From positions 1 through 39,618 of the forward strand of contig USQO01000010.1 in the NCBI GenBank assembly GCA_900556845.1: a stretch of DNA of 39,618 nt, written 5' to 3'. The stretch comes from an uncultured Bacteroides sp. GTDB taxonomy: Bacteria > Bacteroidota > Bacteroidia > Bacteroidales > Bacteroidaceae. The position numbers and the translations under genes were made by a program. Shown here one piece after another: positions 8,326 through 16,309 of the stretch. The notes beneath the pieces are model-generated. The model worked only from the letters and a program-made list of their open reading frames with translations. It was not told where the DNA came from and did no database searches. Numbering within the stretch: position 1 is the first letter of the stretch; each line of letters starts with the position of its first letter.

Positions 8326-8751
8326 ATGTACGAACAGAAGCAGACATATAGCCCTTGTATCACCCGATTCCGCAAATGGAGCCGGAAAAGTTATGCAGCC
8401 TTCAGCAGTCTGCACCGGCACGTTGTAATGGGACATGTGGGTAAGGGAATTACAGAAGTTTCCCTCAGCAAGGGACTGCTGTGTACTGCAGCCGTTCATC
8501 CTACAGGAAATGACTGCGGAAACAGCACTACTGAAGAACTGATGCCACCCGGAGCAGATATGCTCTTGACGGAACTCTGTTCTCCTGTCGCATACTTTAT
8601 TACGATGGTACTGTCAACAATCTGTTCATTACGGACTGTTCCTGCTGTCGTGTCTTTACGAATTTTATTTTTTACTTTATATTACGGCTATGTTCCTGCC
8701 CGCCTCTGTACTAAAGAGGAAGGCAGGAACATAGCTTTTTTTATACCCTGA
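8326..8751 (+). CDS. leader ORF before bioB, small basic protein with Bacteroidetes WSRKxYA motif
   Basis: This frame encodes up to 141 residues. The N-terminal part reads RFRKWSRKSYAAFSSLHRHV, followed by MGHVGKGITEVSLSKG. From memory, similar short ORFs (RRWSRKxYAxFxSL..VxIG) recur in Bacteroidetes near vitamin-uptake genes; I could not check this. The C-terminal third is hydrophobic and low in information, and may not be a conserved protein. A frame extension to TTG at 8305 lies within the -7 promoter element, so ATG 8326 is the better start. The frame runs through the whole terminator hairpin (8687-8742) and stops 5 nt before bioB. Translation of it could keep the terminator open and couple to bioB. 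Whether it is a protein gene or a regulatory ORF is unresolved. Confidence 0.5.
   Translation: MYEQKQTYSPCITRFRKWSRKSYAAFSSLHRHVVMGHVGKGITEVSLSKGLLCTAAVHPTGNDCGNSTTEELMPPGADMLLTELCSPVAYFITMVLSTICSLRTVPAVVSLRILFFTLYYGYVPARLCTKEEGRNIAFFIP
8687..8742 (+). terminator. intrinsic terminator or attenuator just before bioB
   Basis: GCTATGTTCCTGCC (8687-8700) pairs perfectly with GGCAGGAACATAGC (8722-8735). An inner CCTC/GAGG stem extends it, and seven T follow (8736-8742). It is among the strongest hairpins in the window and lies inside the transcribed leader of the biotin operon. It may also end mnmA read-through transcripts. Confidence 0.85.
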
Positions 8752-8756
8752 AGATT

Positions 8757-9713
8757 ATGCTTGAAAAACTGAAACAAAAAGTTACATCCAACAAAAGTAT
8801 TACCCCCGAAGAAGCACTCTGGCTACTGCAAGAAGCTCCTTATGAAGCACTTTGCGAAGCTGCACACGAGCTCACATGCCAATGCGCACCACGTACCTTC
8901 GATATGTGTTCGATTATCAATGCCAAATCCGGACACTGTCCGGAAAACTGTAAATGGTGTGCCCAGTCGGCTCATCATGCAACGCATATTGAAACCTACG
9001 GACTGGTAGCTGCCGAGGAATGTCTGCGCCAGGCATGCATAAACGAAGAGCAACAGGTGAAACGGTTTTCGCTGGTTACCAGCGGAAGAAAGCCAACCCA
9101 ACGGGAAATTACGGAAATATGCCGCACAGTTTCGTATATGCGTGAACACTGCGGTATTGAAATCTGTGTTTCACTGGGACTGGCAGATGCCAGACAACTG
9201 GAAGAGCTTTATCAGGCCGGAGTCAGACGTTATCACTGCAATCTGGAAACAGCCCCCTCTTATTTTTCGCATTTGTGCACGACACATACACAGCAGCAGA
9301 AACTAGAGACACTGCAGGCAGCTAGAGCTGCAGGGATGGAGATTTGCAGTGGTGGCATCATCGGAATGGGAGAATCGGCTGCACAGCGTGTGGAACTGGC
9401 TTTCGAGCTGAAAAAGCTTCAGGTGCATTCCATTCCACTGAACTTGTTGCAGCGTATTCCGGGAACACCGCTGGAGAATACAGCTCCCCTGCAACCGGAA
9501 GAGGTGATACGCACAATTGCCATGTTCCGCTTTGTGCATCCCAATGCCTACCTGCGCTTTGCAGGAGGCCGCTCTCAGCTGTCGGAAGAGCAAATGCAAC
9601 TGGCCTTGCACGTAGGTATCAATGCAGCCATTGTAGGCGATTTGCTTACGACACTGGGATCAAACGTAAAAAAGGATAAAGAACGAATTAAACTTGCAGG
9701 ATATGAATTATGA
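8757..9713 (+). CDS. bioB: biotin synthase
   Basis: This radical SAM enzyme inserts sulfur into dethiobiotin, the last step of biotin synthesis. The 318-residue protein has the [4Fe-4S] motif CPENCKWC with Cys61, Cys65 and Cys68. It also has the family segments HCNLETAPSYFSHL and CSGGIIGMGES. Cysteines in GIEICVSLG and EICSGG, and the Arg of FAGGRSQL, match the [2Fe-2S] ligand positions of the family. It is shorter than the 346-residue E. coli protein. It is the first gene of bioB-A-F-G-C-D. Its start is 14 nt after the T-run of a terminator and 5 nt after the stop of the leader ORF, so control by read-through or translational coupling is likely. Confidence 0.97.
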   Translation: MLEKLKQKVTSNKSITPEEALWLLQEAPYEALCEAAHELTCQCAPRTFDMCSIINAKSGHCPENCKWCAQSAHHATHIETYGLVAAEECLRQACINEEQQVKRFSLVTSGRKPTQREITEICRTVSYMREHCGIEICVSLGLADARQLEELYQAGVRRYHCNLETAPSYFSHLCTTHTQQQKLETLQAARAAGMEICSGGIIGMGESAAQRVELAFELKKLQVHSIPLNLLQRIPGTPLENTAPLQPEEVIRTIAMFRFVHPNAYLRFAGGRSQLSEEQMQLALHVGINAAIVGDLLTTLGSNVKKDKERIKLAGYEL

Positions 9714-10989
9714 TATTATCACCGATGCTTTCGACAGAGAACATCTGTGGCATCCCTATACTTCTACCAGCAACCCGCTGCCTACTTACAAAGTAAAAGA
9801 GGCACAGGGCTGTACCATCACACTGGAAGACGGTACTTGCCTCATCGAAGGAATGTCTTCATGGTGGTGTGCCGTGCACGGATATAATCATCCGGAACTG
9901 AATGCCGCTATCGAAAGACAATTACACAGCATGGCACATGTCATGTTTGGCGGACTGACTCACGAGCCTGCCATCGCACTTGGCAAACTGTTGTTGCAAC
10001 TGGCTCCTCCTTCGATGCAGAAAATCTTTTATGCAGACAGTGGGTCGGTTGCTGTAGAAGTCGCCTTGAAAATGGCTGTACAGTACCAGTATGCAAAAGG
10101 TTGTCCGCAACGAAACAATTTCGTGACCATCCGTTCCGGCTATCATGGGGATACATGGAATGCCATGTCGGTATGCGACCCGGTAACGGGCATGCACAGT
10201 CTGTTTGGTAATGCGTTACCTGTCCGGCATTTTGTTCCGGCACCGCAATCTCGCTTTAACGGTGAATGGAATGAAGCGGATATACTGCCGCTCAAACAAA
10301 CTATCGAACAATATGAAAACGAGTTGGCGGGACTGATTCTGGAACCTATCGTACAAGGAGCAGGAGGTATGCGCTTCTACCATCCGGAATACTTGCGCCA
10401 GGCTGCAAAACTGTGTCGGGAACACGGTATGCTGCTTATTTTCGATGAGATTGCAACCGGATTCGGGCGGACCGGAAAATTATTTGCCTGGGAATATGCT
10501 GGCGTAGAACCTGATATTATGTGTATTGGGAAAGCTCTGACAGGAGGATACATGACGTTCTCGGCAGTATTGACGAGTAATCTGGTAGCCGACTGTATCT
10601 CCGAACATTATCCGCATGCTTTCATGCATGGCCCTACCTTCATGGGGAATGCACTGGCTTGTGCGGTAGGAAAGGCTTCTATCGAACTGCTTCTGAAATC
10701 GGGATGGCAGGAAAAAGTACAACGTATCGAAGCACAGCTACGGAAAGAAATGGCTCCTGCAGCCAAGTTGCCTTCGGTAGCCGATGTCCGGGTACTGGGA
10801 GCTATTGGTGTAATAGAGACTAAAAAACCGGTAGATATGGCTTGCATGCAACGCCGTTTCGTAGAAGAAGGGGTATGGGTAAGACCTTTCGGAAAACTGG
10901 TTTACATCATGCCGCCTTTCATCATCCAGCCGGATAAACTGAGCAAACTGACAGCTGCCTTGGTAAAAATAACCGGAGAAATGGATTAA
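9703..10989 (+). CDS. bioA: adenosylmethionine-8-amino-7-oxononanoate aminotransferase
   Basis: This PLP enzyme converts 8-amino-7-oxononanoate to 7,8-diaminononanoate with SAM as amino donor. I chose ATG 9703 (MNYDIITDAF), which overlaps bioB by 11 nt; a TTG at 9694 is in frame but less likely. The 428-residue protein shows HLWHPYTS near the start, SSWWCAVHGYNHPELN, IFDEIATGFGRTGKLFA, and catalytic Lys277 in CIGKALTGGYM, close to the E. coli Lys274. It belongs to the SAM-using BioA branch. It is the second gene of the operon, translationally coupled to bioB. Confidence 0.97.
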   Translation: MNYDIITDAFDREHLWHPYTSTSNPLPTYKVKEAQGCTITLEDGTCLIEGMSSWWCAVHGYNHPELNAAIERQLHSMAHVMFGGLTHEPAIALGKLLLQLAPPSMQKIFYADSGSVAVEVALKMAVQYQYAKGCPQRNNFVTIRSGYHGDTWNAMSVCDPVTGMHSLFGNALPVRHFVPAPQSRFNGEWNEADILPLKQTIEQYENELAGLILEPIVQGAGGMRFYHPEYLRQAAKLCREHGMLLIFDEIATGFGRTGKLFAWEYAGVEPDIMCIGKALTGGYMTFSAVLTSNLVADCISEHYPHAFMHGPTFMGNALACAVGKASIELLLKSGWQEKVQRIEAQLRKEMAPAAKLPSVADVRVLGAIGVIETKKPVDMACMQRRFVEEGVWVRPFGKLVYIMPPFIIQPDKLSKLTAALVKITGEMD

Positions 10990-11002
10990 AACAAAGAGCT
11001 GT

Positions 11003-12148
11003 ATGGACAATACTTATCAAGAAATACTTCAGGAACTGGAAAAGAACGGAAACCTGAGAAAACTGCCTATGGCAGTACACGAGGGAAAGTGGATTGTTAC
11101 GGACAAAGGGAAAATGCTTAACCTGTCATCGAACGATTACTTGGGACTGGCTGCCGAAAGCAGACTGCAAGAAGAATTTCTTTCGGAAACAAAATTCGCA
11201 GATGTTCCGTTTACAGCCTCATCTTCACGACTGCTGACAGGAAATTTCTCGGTATATACCGAACTGGAAAACTGGCTGAGTACATGGTACGGCACAGAAG
11301 GGGCTTTGATTTTCAACAGCGGATACCACATGAATACAGGTATCTTGCCTGCCATAGCCGACAGCAATACGCTGATTCTGGCCGATAAGCTGGTACATGC
11401 CAGTCTGATTGATGGAATCCGGCTTTCGGCTGCCCGCTGTATCCGCTACCGCCACCACGACTACGACCAACTGAAAGGACTACTGGAAAAATATCATAAT
11501 CAATACGGACAACTGATTATCGTAACTGAAAGTGTATTCAGTATGGACGGTGATATCAGTCCGCTGGCACAGCTGGTGGAACTGAAGAAGCAGTACGACA
11601 ATGTATTGCTGTACGTTGACGAAGCACACGCTTTTGGGGTTAGCGGAAACAACGGACTTGGAATTGCCGAAGAGCAAAATTGCATACAAGACATTGATTT
11701 TTTATGCGGGACTTTCGGAAAAGCAGCTGCATCGGTAGGAGGGTTCTTAGTCTGTCGCAAAACCATACGCGACTTTCTGATAAACCGTATGCGGACGCTT
11801 ATCTTTACGACAGCCCTGCCACCTGTAAACATTGCCTGGACATTGTTTATCTTACAACGTTTTCCCCTGTGGCAGGAACGTCGCCAACAGTTGCACAGCA
11901 TGTCCGAACGGCTTCGCATGGCTCTGCAGAGCAAAGGATACGCTTGTCCATCGGAAAGCCATATTGTTCCATTGACACTCGGAGCCAGCCAGAAGGCCAT
12001 AGAAGCCGCAGAGCGTTTTCAGCGGAATGGATTTTATGTTCTTCCGGTACGCCCGCCCACAGTTCCTGAGGGAACATCGCGTTTGCGATTTTCATTGACA
12101 GCTGCTGTTACAGATGAAGAGCTCGACCAACTTATTGCCTTGCTCTAA
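11003..12148 (+). CDS. bioF: 8-amino-7-oxononanoate synthase
   Basis: This PLP enzyme condenses pimeloyl-ACP with alanine to give 8-amino-7-oxononanoate. The 381-residue protein has the substrate region NLSSNDYLGLA, the PLP-contact segment VDEAHAFGVSG, and Lys240 in GTFGKAAASVGG as Schiff-base lysine (E. coli Lys236). It starts 13 nt after bioA. The related alpha-oxoamine synthases (Kbl, SPT) are an alternative by fold, but the position between bioA and bioG settles the call. Confidence 0.96.
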   Translation: MDNTYQEILQELEKNGNLRKLPMAVHEGKWIVTDKGKMLNLSSNDYLGLAAESRLQEEFLSETKFADVPFTASSSRLLTGNFSVYTELENWLSTWYGTEGALIFNSGYHMNTGILPAIADSNTLILADKLVHASLIDGIRLSAARCIRYRHHDYDQLKGLLEKYHNQYGQLIIVTESVFSMDGDISPLAQLVELKKQYDNVLLYVDEAHAFGVSGNNGLGIAEEQNCIQDIDFLCGTFGKAAASVGGFLVCRKTIRDFLINRMRTLIFTTALPPVNIAWTLFILQRFPLWQERRQQLHSMSERLRMALQSKGYACPSESHIVPLTLGASQKAIEAAERFQRNGFYVLPVRPPTVPEGTSRLRFSLTAAVTDEELDQLIALL

Positions 12149-12188
12149 AAATAGAATAATACGTTACACGAACTTAAACATTAAGTAT

Positions 12189-12857
12189 ATGAAACAGATA
12201 TTCCTGAAAAAAGAAGGCAATCCCAATCTGCTATTGTTCTTTGCCGGATGGGGAGCTGACGAAAAGCTATTCGATTATCCTGTCTGTGAGGGATACGACT
12301 GTCTGTTGTGCTTTGACTATCGGGAAACCATTTTTGATGAAACATTGCTGAACGGATATACTTCCATCCGACTGATGGCTTGGTCAATGGGGGTATGGAT
12401 GGCTGCATATACACTTTCGGGACTGGCACTGACTTATGAAAGCCGACTGGCTATAAACGGTACTTTATATCCTATTCATGCGGAAAAAGGAATTCCTCCC
12501 GCTGTCTTTCAGGGAACTTTATCCCGGTTTTCTGCAGTAACTTTATCCAAATTCAGACGCCGCATGTGTGGAACAACAGAGGGGGTAAAGCAGTTCCTAA
12601 ACCATGAACCTTATCGGACTCTGGAAGAGTTACAAGAAGAGTTGGCTTGTCTGGAAAAACGGATTCTGAAATCCGAAAATATCCTATTTGACTGGGACAA
12701 AGCTATCATCGGAACAGACGACTATATATTTCCGGCATCCAATCAGCAGAAAGCCTGGCAAGATACACCCACTACACTGCTCGACATCGCCCATTATGAC
12801 GAAAAACTGTTTGCTGACTGCCTGGCTGGAAAGGAGGATATATGGACAAAAAGCTGA
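12189..12857 (+). CDS. bioG: pimeloyl-ACP methyl ester esterase BioG
   Basis: BioG removes the methyl group from pimeloyl-ACP methyl ester and so ends the BioC-initiated chain. It does the job of E. coli BioH. The 222-residue protein starts MKQIFLKKEG, the family's usual start; an in-frame start upstream at 12114 lies within bioF and is unlikely. The alpha/beta hydrolase features are FFAGWGADEKLF, the nucleophile elbow AWSMGVWMA with Ser66, an Asp in IGTDDYIFP and a His in DIAHYDEKLF. It overlaps bioC by 16 nt, a sign of tight coupling of chain opening and release. Confidence 0.94.
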   Translation: MKQIFLKKEGNPNLLLFFAGWGADEKLFDYPVCEGYDCLLCFDYRETIFDETLLNGYTSIRLMAWSMGVWMAAYTLSGLALTYESRLAINGTLYPIHAEKGIPPAVFQGTLSRFSAVTLSKFRRRMCGTTEGVKQFLNHEPYRTLEELQEELACLEKRILKSENILFDWDKAIIGTDDYIFPASNQQKAWQDTPTTLLDIAHYDEKLFADCLAGKEDIWTKS

Positions 12858-13600
12858 TAAGAAAACGGTTTGCCAGAGCAGTTCCAACTTATAGCAAACA
12901 GGCAACGGTGCAACAGCAGATAGCAGGGAAAATGGCTCGCCTGATTAACCGGTATCTGCCTCAATCGGCTCACCGGAATGTACTGGAAGTAGGATGTGGT
13001 ACCGGACTTTTTACCCGTTCATACCTGAGTCGGGTGCAGCCGGAACATCTTTGCCTGAACGACATTTGTCCAGAAGTAGCGACTTGCTTCGGTGACTTGC
13101 CGACAGATAAGGTATGCTTTCTGCCTGGAGATGCCGAACAATTGGACTTTCCCAGTGGACAAAGTCTTATTACATCCTGCTCGGCATTGCAATGGTTTGA
13201 GTCGCCTGAACGGTTTTTTCAACGATGCAGCCAGGTACTCGTGCCAGGAGGGTATTTTTCTTTCAGTACATTTGGCAAACAGAATCTGAAAGAAATCAAC
13301 ACGCTTACAGGATGTGGACTGTCTTATCTCTCACTGGAAGAGCTAAAAAAGGAACTGGACAAAAAATATCAAATCATTTATAGTAAGGAAGAGCTGGTAC
13401 AACTTTCGTTCGAATCGCCTACAGATGTATTAAAGCATCTCAAAGAAACCGGTGTGACCGGAATACGACGACAACAATGGACACGCAGTACGCTTGCAGA
13501 CTTTTGTACACGTTATCAGGATGCTTACGGTCGTGCCGACCGGACTGTACCACTCACCTATCATCCTATTTATATCATCGCAAAAAGAAAAATATCATGA
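12842..13600 (+). CDS. bioC: malonyl-ACP O-methyltransferase
   Basis: BioC methylates malonyl-ACP with SAM so that fatty acid synthesis can build pimeloyl-ACP methyl ester. The 252-residue class I methyltransferase has the SAM motif VLEVGCGTGLF, the acidic residue of LCLNDICPE, and the GDAEQLDFP and SALQWF segments typical of BioC. Its N-terminus (KKLIRKRFARAVPTYSKQA) is also typical. The stop overlaps the bioD start as ATGA. Confidence 0.96.
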   Translation: MDKKLIRKRFARAVPTYSKQATVQQQIAGKMARLINRYLPQSAHRNVLEVGCGTGLFTRSYLSRVQPEHLCLNDICPEVATCFGDLPTDKVCFLPGDAEQLDFPSGQSLITSCSALQWFESPERFFQRCSQVLVPGGYFSFSTFGKQNLKEINTLTGCGLSYLSLEELKKELDKKYQIIYSKEELVQLSFESPTDVLKHLKETGVTGIRRQQWTRSTLADFCTRYQDAYGRADRTVPLTYHPIYIIAKRKIS

Positions 13601-14238
13601 AAAAGGAAATTATCTTTGTCAGCGGTATTGATACTGCTATCGGAAAAAGCTTTGCTACCGGATTCCTGGCAAGAGAATGGAACAAGCAAGGCATACGGAC
13701 CATTACACAAAAATTTATCCAAACAGGGAATACAGATATTTCAGAGGATATTGAAGTACATCGCAAAATTATGGGAACAGGATTACTGGAAGCTGACCAC
13801 AAACGGTTGACAATGCCCGAAATCTTTACTTATCCTTGTTCGCCGCATCTGGCTGCCGAAATAGACCAGCGGGATATTGATTTTAATAAAATAGCAAAAG
13901 CGTCGGAAGCCTTGTTACAGCAATACGACCGCATATTGCTGGAAGGAGCAGGAGGACTGATGGTTCCTCTGACTCGCAATCTGCTGACAATTGACTACAT
14001 AGCAGAAAAAGGATATCCGCTTATTCTGGTTACTTCCGGACGGTTGGGCAGCATCAATCATACGTTATTGAGTCTGGAAGCTATTCAAAAAAGAAATATC
14101 CGGTTGCATACTGTACTTTATAACCTGTATCCGGAAAATGAAGACAAAATTATTCAGCACGATACGGAAGAATACACTCGTACCTGGCTGGAAAAATATT
14201 TTCCGGAAACGGATTTTATCCGCGTTCCTTGTTTATAA
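13597..14238 (+). CDS. bioD: dethiobiotin synthetase
   Basis: BioD closes the ureido ring of 7,8-diaminononanoate using CO2 and ATP. The start is ATG 13597, overlapping the bioC stop; longer frames from 13477 lie within bioC. The 213-residue P-loop protein has GIDTAIGKS (residues 10-18, Lys17), KFIQTGN, and LLEGAGGLMVPL, all BioD motifs. It is the last gene of the operon and is followed within 4 nt by a strong bidirectional terminator. Confidence 0.96.
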   Translation: MKKEIIFVSGIDTAIGKSFATGFLAREWNKQGIRTITQKFIQTGNTDISEDIEVHRKIMGTGLLEADHKRLTMPEIFTYPCSPHLAAEIDQRDIDFNKIAKASEALLQQYDRILLEGAGGLMVPLTRNLLTIDYIAEKGYPLILVTSGRLGSINHTLLSLEAIQKRNIRLHTVLYNLYPENEDKIIQHDTEEYTRTWLEKYFPETDFIRVPCL

Positions 14239-14241
14239 TAA

Positions 14242-14287
14242 TAGAAAAGAGGAAGTCTTGCATGGAAAGCAGACTTCCTCTTTTCTA
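14242..14287. terminator. bidirectional terminator between bioD and trhP
   Basis: Arms 14242-14258 and 14271-14287 form a perfect 17-bp stem with a 12-base loop. The outer arms are A-rich and T-rich, so the structure can end the biotin operon on the plus strand and the U32 gene on the minus strand. Confidence 0.88.
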
Positions 14288-14310
14288 TCAGTTACCTGTA
14301 TTACGCAGGC

Positions 14311-15573
14311 TTATTTCTTTTTCAATTCCTCAGCAGGAACAATACGATACAACTTATCGCTAGGACGAACACGGTCGGGCACCTTGAAGGAAACATGAAC
14401 TCCTTTCTTCACGACATCTACAGGCTTAAGGTCCACACGTGCCTCTTCCAGTGTGACATACATTGCCCCGGTAGTAGGGCCGGTAATCAGCAGTTTGTCG
14501 CCCACCTTAATTTCGGCTGCCTCAATCAGGAATTCAGCAACTCCCAGATTTGAGAAATACTTGATACCACGTCCGGCATAAACTTTACGTTCGGTTGCTT
14601 CCGAACCGTAGTTCTTGCTCCATTCACCCAAACGCTGTCCCAGATAATAACCATTCCAGAAACCACGGTTGAATACTGTCTTCAATCGGGTATCCCAATC
14701 GGCTTTCTTTTCTTCTGTAAAGGTTCCTTCCAGATAAGAACGGATGGCTTCCTTATAGCATTCCACCACAGTCTTTACATACTCAGGACCACGGGCACGA
14801 CCTTCAATCTTGAAGACACGTACACCAGCTTCAATCATCTCATCCATGAAATGAATGGTCTTCAAGTCCTTAGGCGACATGATATACTGGTTGTCTACTT
14901 CCAGCTCGATATCACTTTCCTTATCCTTTACGATATACGAACGACGGCATACCTGCATGCAGGCTCCTCGGTTGGCAGAAGCATTCAGCTCATTCAAACT
15001 GAGATAGCATTTACCTGATACCGCCATGCAAAGCGCACCGTGACAGAACATCTCGATACGTACCGGCTCTCCCATAGGTCCCTTGATACCCTGTTCATGG
15101 ATTGCATCATATATCTTGCGCACTTGCTTGAGGTTCAGTTCACGCGCCAGCACTACAACATCGGCAAACTGAGCATAAAACTTCAAAGCTTCTGCATTGC
15201 TGATATTCAACTGTGTAGAAAGATGTACCTCCTGCCCAATCTGATTACAATAAGACATTACAGCTACATCGGCAGCAATCACAGCACTGATACCTGCTTC
15301 CTTGGCAGCATCGACAATCTTACGCATCAATTCTACATCCTCGTCGTAAATAATAGTATTTACTGTCAGATAGCTTTTTACTCCGTGCTCATCACACACA
15401 CGAGCTATTTCACGCAGGTCATCAATCGTAAACGTGCTGGCCGAACGGGCACGCATGTTCAGACTTTCTATTCCAAAATAAATGGAATCGGCCCCTGCAT
15501 GAATAGCGGCAGCCAACGACTCGCGTGAGCCGACAGGTGCCATGATTTCAAAATCTTTTATCGAATAGTTCAT
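14311..15573 (-). CDS. trhP: U32 family protein, TrhP/YegQ-like tRNA 5-hydroxyuridine synthesis protein
   Basis: Members of this family are annotated as collagenase-like U32 peptidases. The E. coli homologue TrhP acts with prephenate in 5-hydroxylation of tRNA U34. The 420-residue protein starts with MAPVGSRESLAAAIHAGADSIYFG in a barrel fold. It has the U32 signature IEMFCHGALCMAVSGKCYLS, and cysteines in GACMQVCRR that suit an iron-sulfur site. The C-terminal beta domain (VGDKLLITGPTTGA) fits the YegQ group. No protease activity need be assumed. It has its own promoter and shares a terminator with bioD. Confidence 0.88.
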   Translation of the reverse strand: MNYSIKDFEIMAPVGSRESLAAAIHAGADSIYFGIESLNMRARSASTFTIDDLREIARVCDEHGVKSYLTVNTIIYDEDVELMRKIVDAAKEAGISAVIAADVAVMSYCNQIGQEVHLSTQLNISNAEALKFYAQFADVVVLARELNLKQVRKIYDAIHEQGIKGPMGEPVRIEMFCHGALCMAVSGKCYLSLNELNASANRGACMQVCRRSYIVKDKESDIELEVDNQYIMSPKDLKTIHFMDEMIEAGVRVFKIEGRARGPEYVKTVVECYKEAIRSYLEGTFTEEKKADWDTRLKTVFNRGFWNGYYLGQRLGEWSKNYGSEATERKVYAGRGIKYFSNLGVAEFLIEAAEIKVGDKLLITGPTTGAMYVTLEEARVDLKPVDVVKKGVHVSFKVPDRVRPSDKLYRIVPAEELKKK

Positions 15574-15595
15574 TTTTTACGAATTGATTTGGCTA

Positions 15596-15603
15596 CAAAG
15601 GTA
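15596..15603 (-). promoter_or_regulatory. Bacteroidetes -7 element for trhP
   Basis: The minus strand reads TACCTTTG, an exact TAnnTTTG, 23 nt upstream of the trhP start. The -33 element is unclear. Confidence 0.6.
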
Positions 15604-15628
15604 GTTATTTTCCAGTAAAACAGAAAGT

Positions 15629-15666
15629 AAAAAGGCAGGAATGCCTCATCATGAAACATTCCTGCC
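15629..15666 (-). terminator. intrinsic terminator of the PepSY-like gene
   Basis: Arms 15634-15643 and 15657-15666 form a perfect 10-bp stem. On the minus strand the hairpin is followed by five T. It ends the small secreted-protein gene before the trhP promoter. Confidence 0.82.
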
Positions 15667-15707
15667 TAGCCACAAGCTTATTCTGTCAAAGTCGGCCGTT
15701 TGCGCTT

Positions 15708-16025
15708 TTATTGAAGAATCTCACCTTTTTCCGAGAAGAATACTTCAGATTGCACACCTTCCTGGTCGGCTACAGTCACTTTGTATGTCTTAGTTCCATC
15801 TTCATTTGCTTGGACTGCTGCACTTACAACGGTAAAATCTGAATAATCTTTTGCCAAGACAGCCTGTACATCCTGTGGCAAGTCTTTTACTTCAATAGGA
15901 GTATATTCGTTGACAGCTGTTACTGTTGTCATGACACTGTTTTCTGTTGTCTCTGCTGCGAAAGAAACTGTTGTTCCTACTCCCATAACTAATGCTGCTA
16001 CTACAAATAACTTTTTCATAATCAT
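15708..16025 (-). CDS. small secreted PepSY-like protein
   Basis: The 105-residue protein has a signal peptide (MKKLFVVAALVMGVGTTVSFA) and a single small domain. The domain opens with YTPIEVKDLPQDVQAVLAKD and includes the strand pattern KTYKVTVAD ending in EGEIL-like GEILQ. This pattern resembles the PepSY-like periplasmic proteins of Bacteroidetes. The start may be Met at 16025 or at 16019 (MKK). Its role is unknown; related proteins are often highly expressed in stress or stationary phase. It is transcribed alone and ends at a clear hairpin. Confidence 0.82.
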   Translation of the reverse strand: MIMKKLFVVAALVMGVGTTVSFAAETTENSVMTTVTAVNEYTPIEVKDLPQDVQAVLAKDYSDFTVVSAAVQANEDGTKTYKVTVADQEGVQSEVFFSEKGEILQ

Positions 16026-16283
16026 AAATGTTTAGAGTTAAACTTCTGTTCTTGCCTAATTACGTGCAAACGCAATGCCAAACTATACCAAAAAGAATAT
16101 TCATCTGATTATCAACAGAATATGCAAAACAACAAAAAAAATTAGGGACTCAAAATGTGGAATGTATCTACAAAATAGCGGAAAACAGACTGCAAAAGAC
16201 ACAAAAAATCCACAAAACAAATCTTAATAGCTCTATGTGCAATACGTGAAAAACCAAATGCATGAAAGTCAGAAGAAAATCAC

Positions 16284-16291
16284 TACCTTTG
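16284..16291 (+). promoter_or_regulatory. Bacteroidetes -7 element for dus
   Basis: TACCTTTG matches TAnnTTTG and lies 18 nt before the dus start codon. No good -33 motif is visible. Confidence 0.6.
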
Positions 16292-16309
16292 TAGCATAAA
16301 ACAAAGCTC

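Larger units (their letters stand above)
8275..8756 (+). promoter_or_regulatory. leader region of the biotin operon
   Basis: This region holds, in order, a promoter (8279-8307), a leader ORF (8326-8751), an imperfect direct repeat (8628-8645 and 8681-8699) and a strong intrinsic terminator (8687-8742). Only 14 nt lie between the T-run and the bioB start, too few for a separate promoter and leader. Transcripts of bioB must therefore cross the terminator. I found no conserved core of the cobalamin, TPP or SAM riboswitches. Confidence 0.7.

Noticed and set aside
8430..8680. A cobalamin, TPP or SAM riboswitch in the biotin leader
   Set aside because: I looked for the conserved core boxes and found only short chance matches such as GCCACCCGG. 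A new class cannot be excluded.
12114..12188. Upstream extension of bioG into bioF
   Set aside because: It adds 25 residues that do not belong to BioG; ATG 12189 gives the usual family length.
13477..13596. Upstream extension of bioD into bioC
   Set aside because: It is a shadow of the bioC end; the ATGA overlap at 13597 gives the normal BioD N-terminus.
14242..14287. Long inverted repeats (14242-14287, 24702-24747, 39081-39125) as insertion-sequence ends
   Set aside because: Each is a single hairpin between converging genes with no transposase and no target duplication; they are bidirectional terminators.
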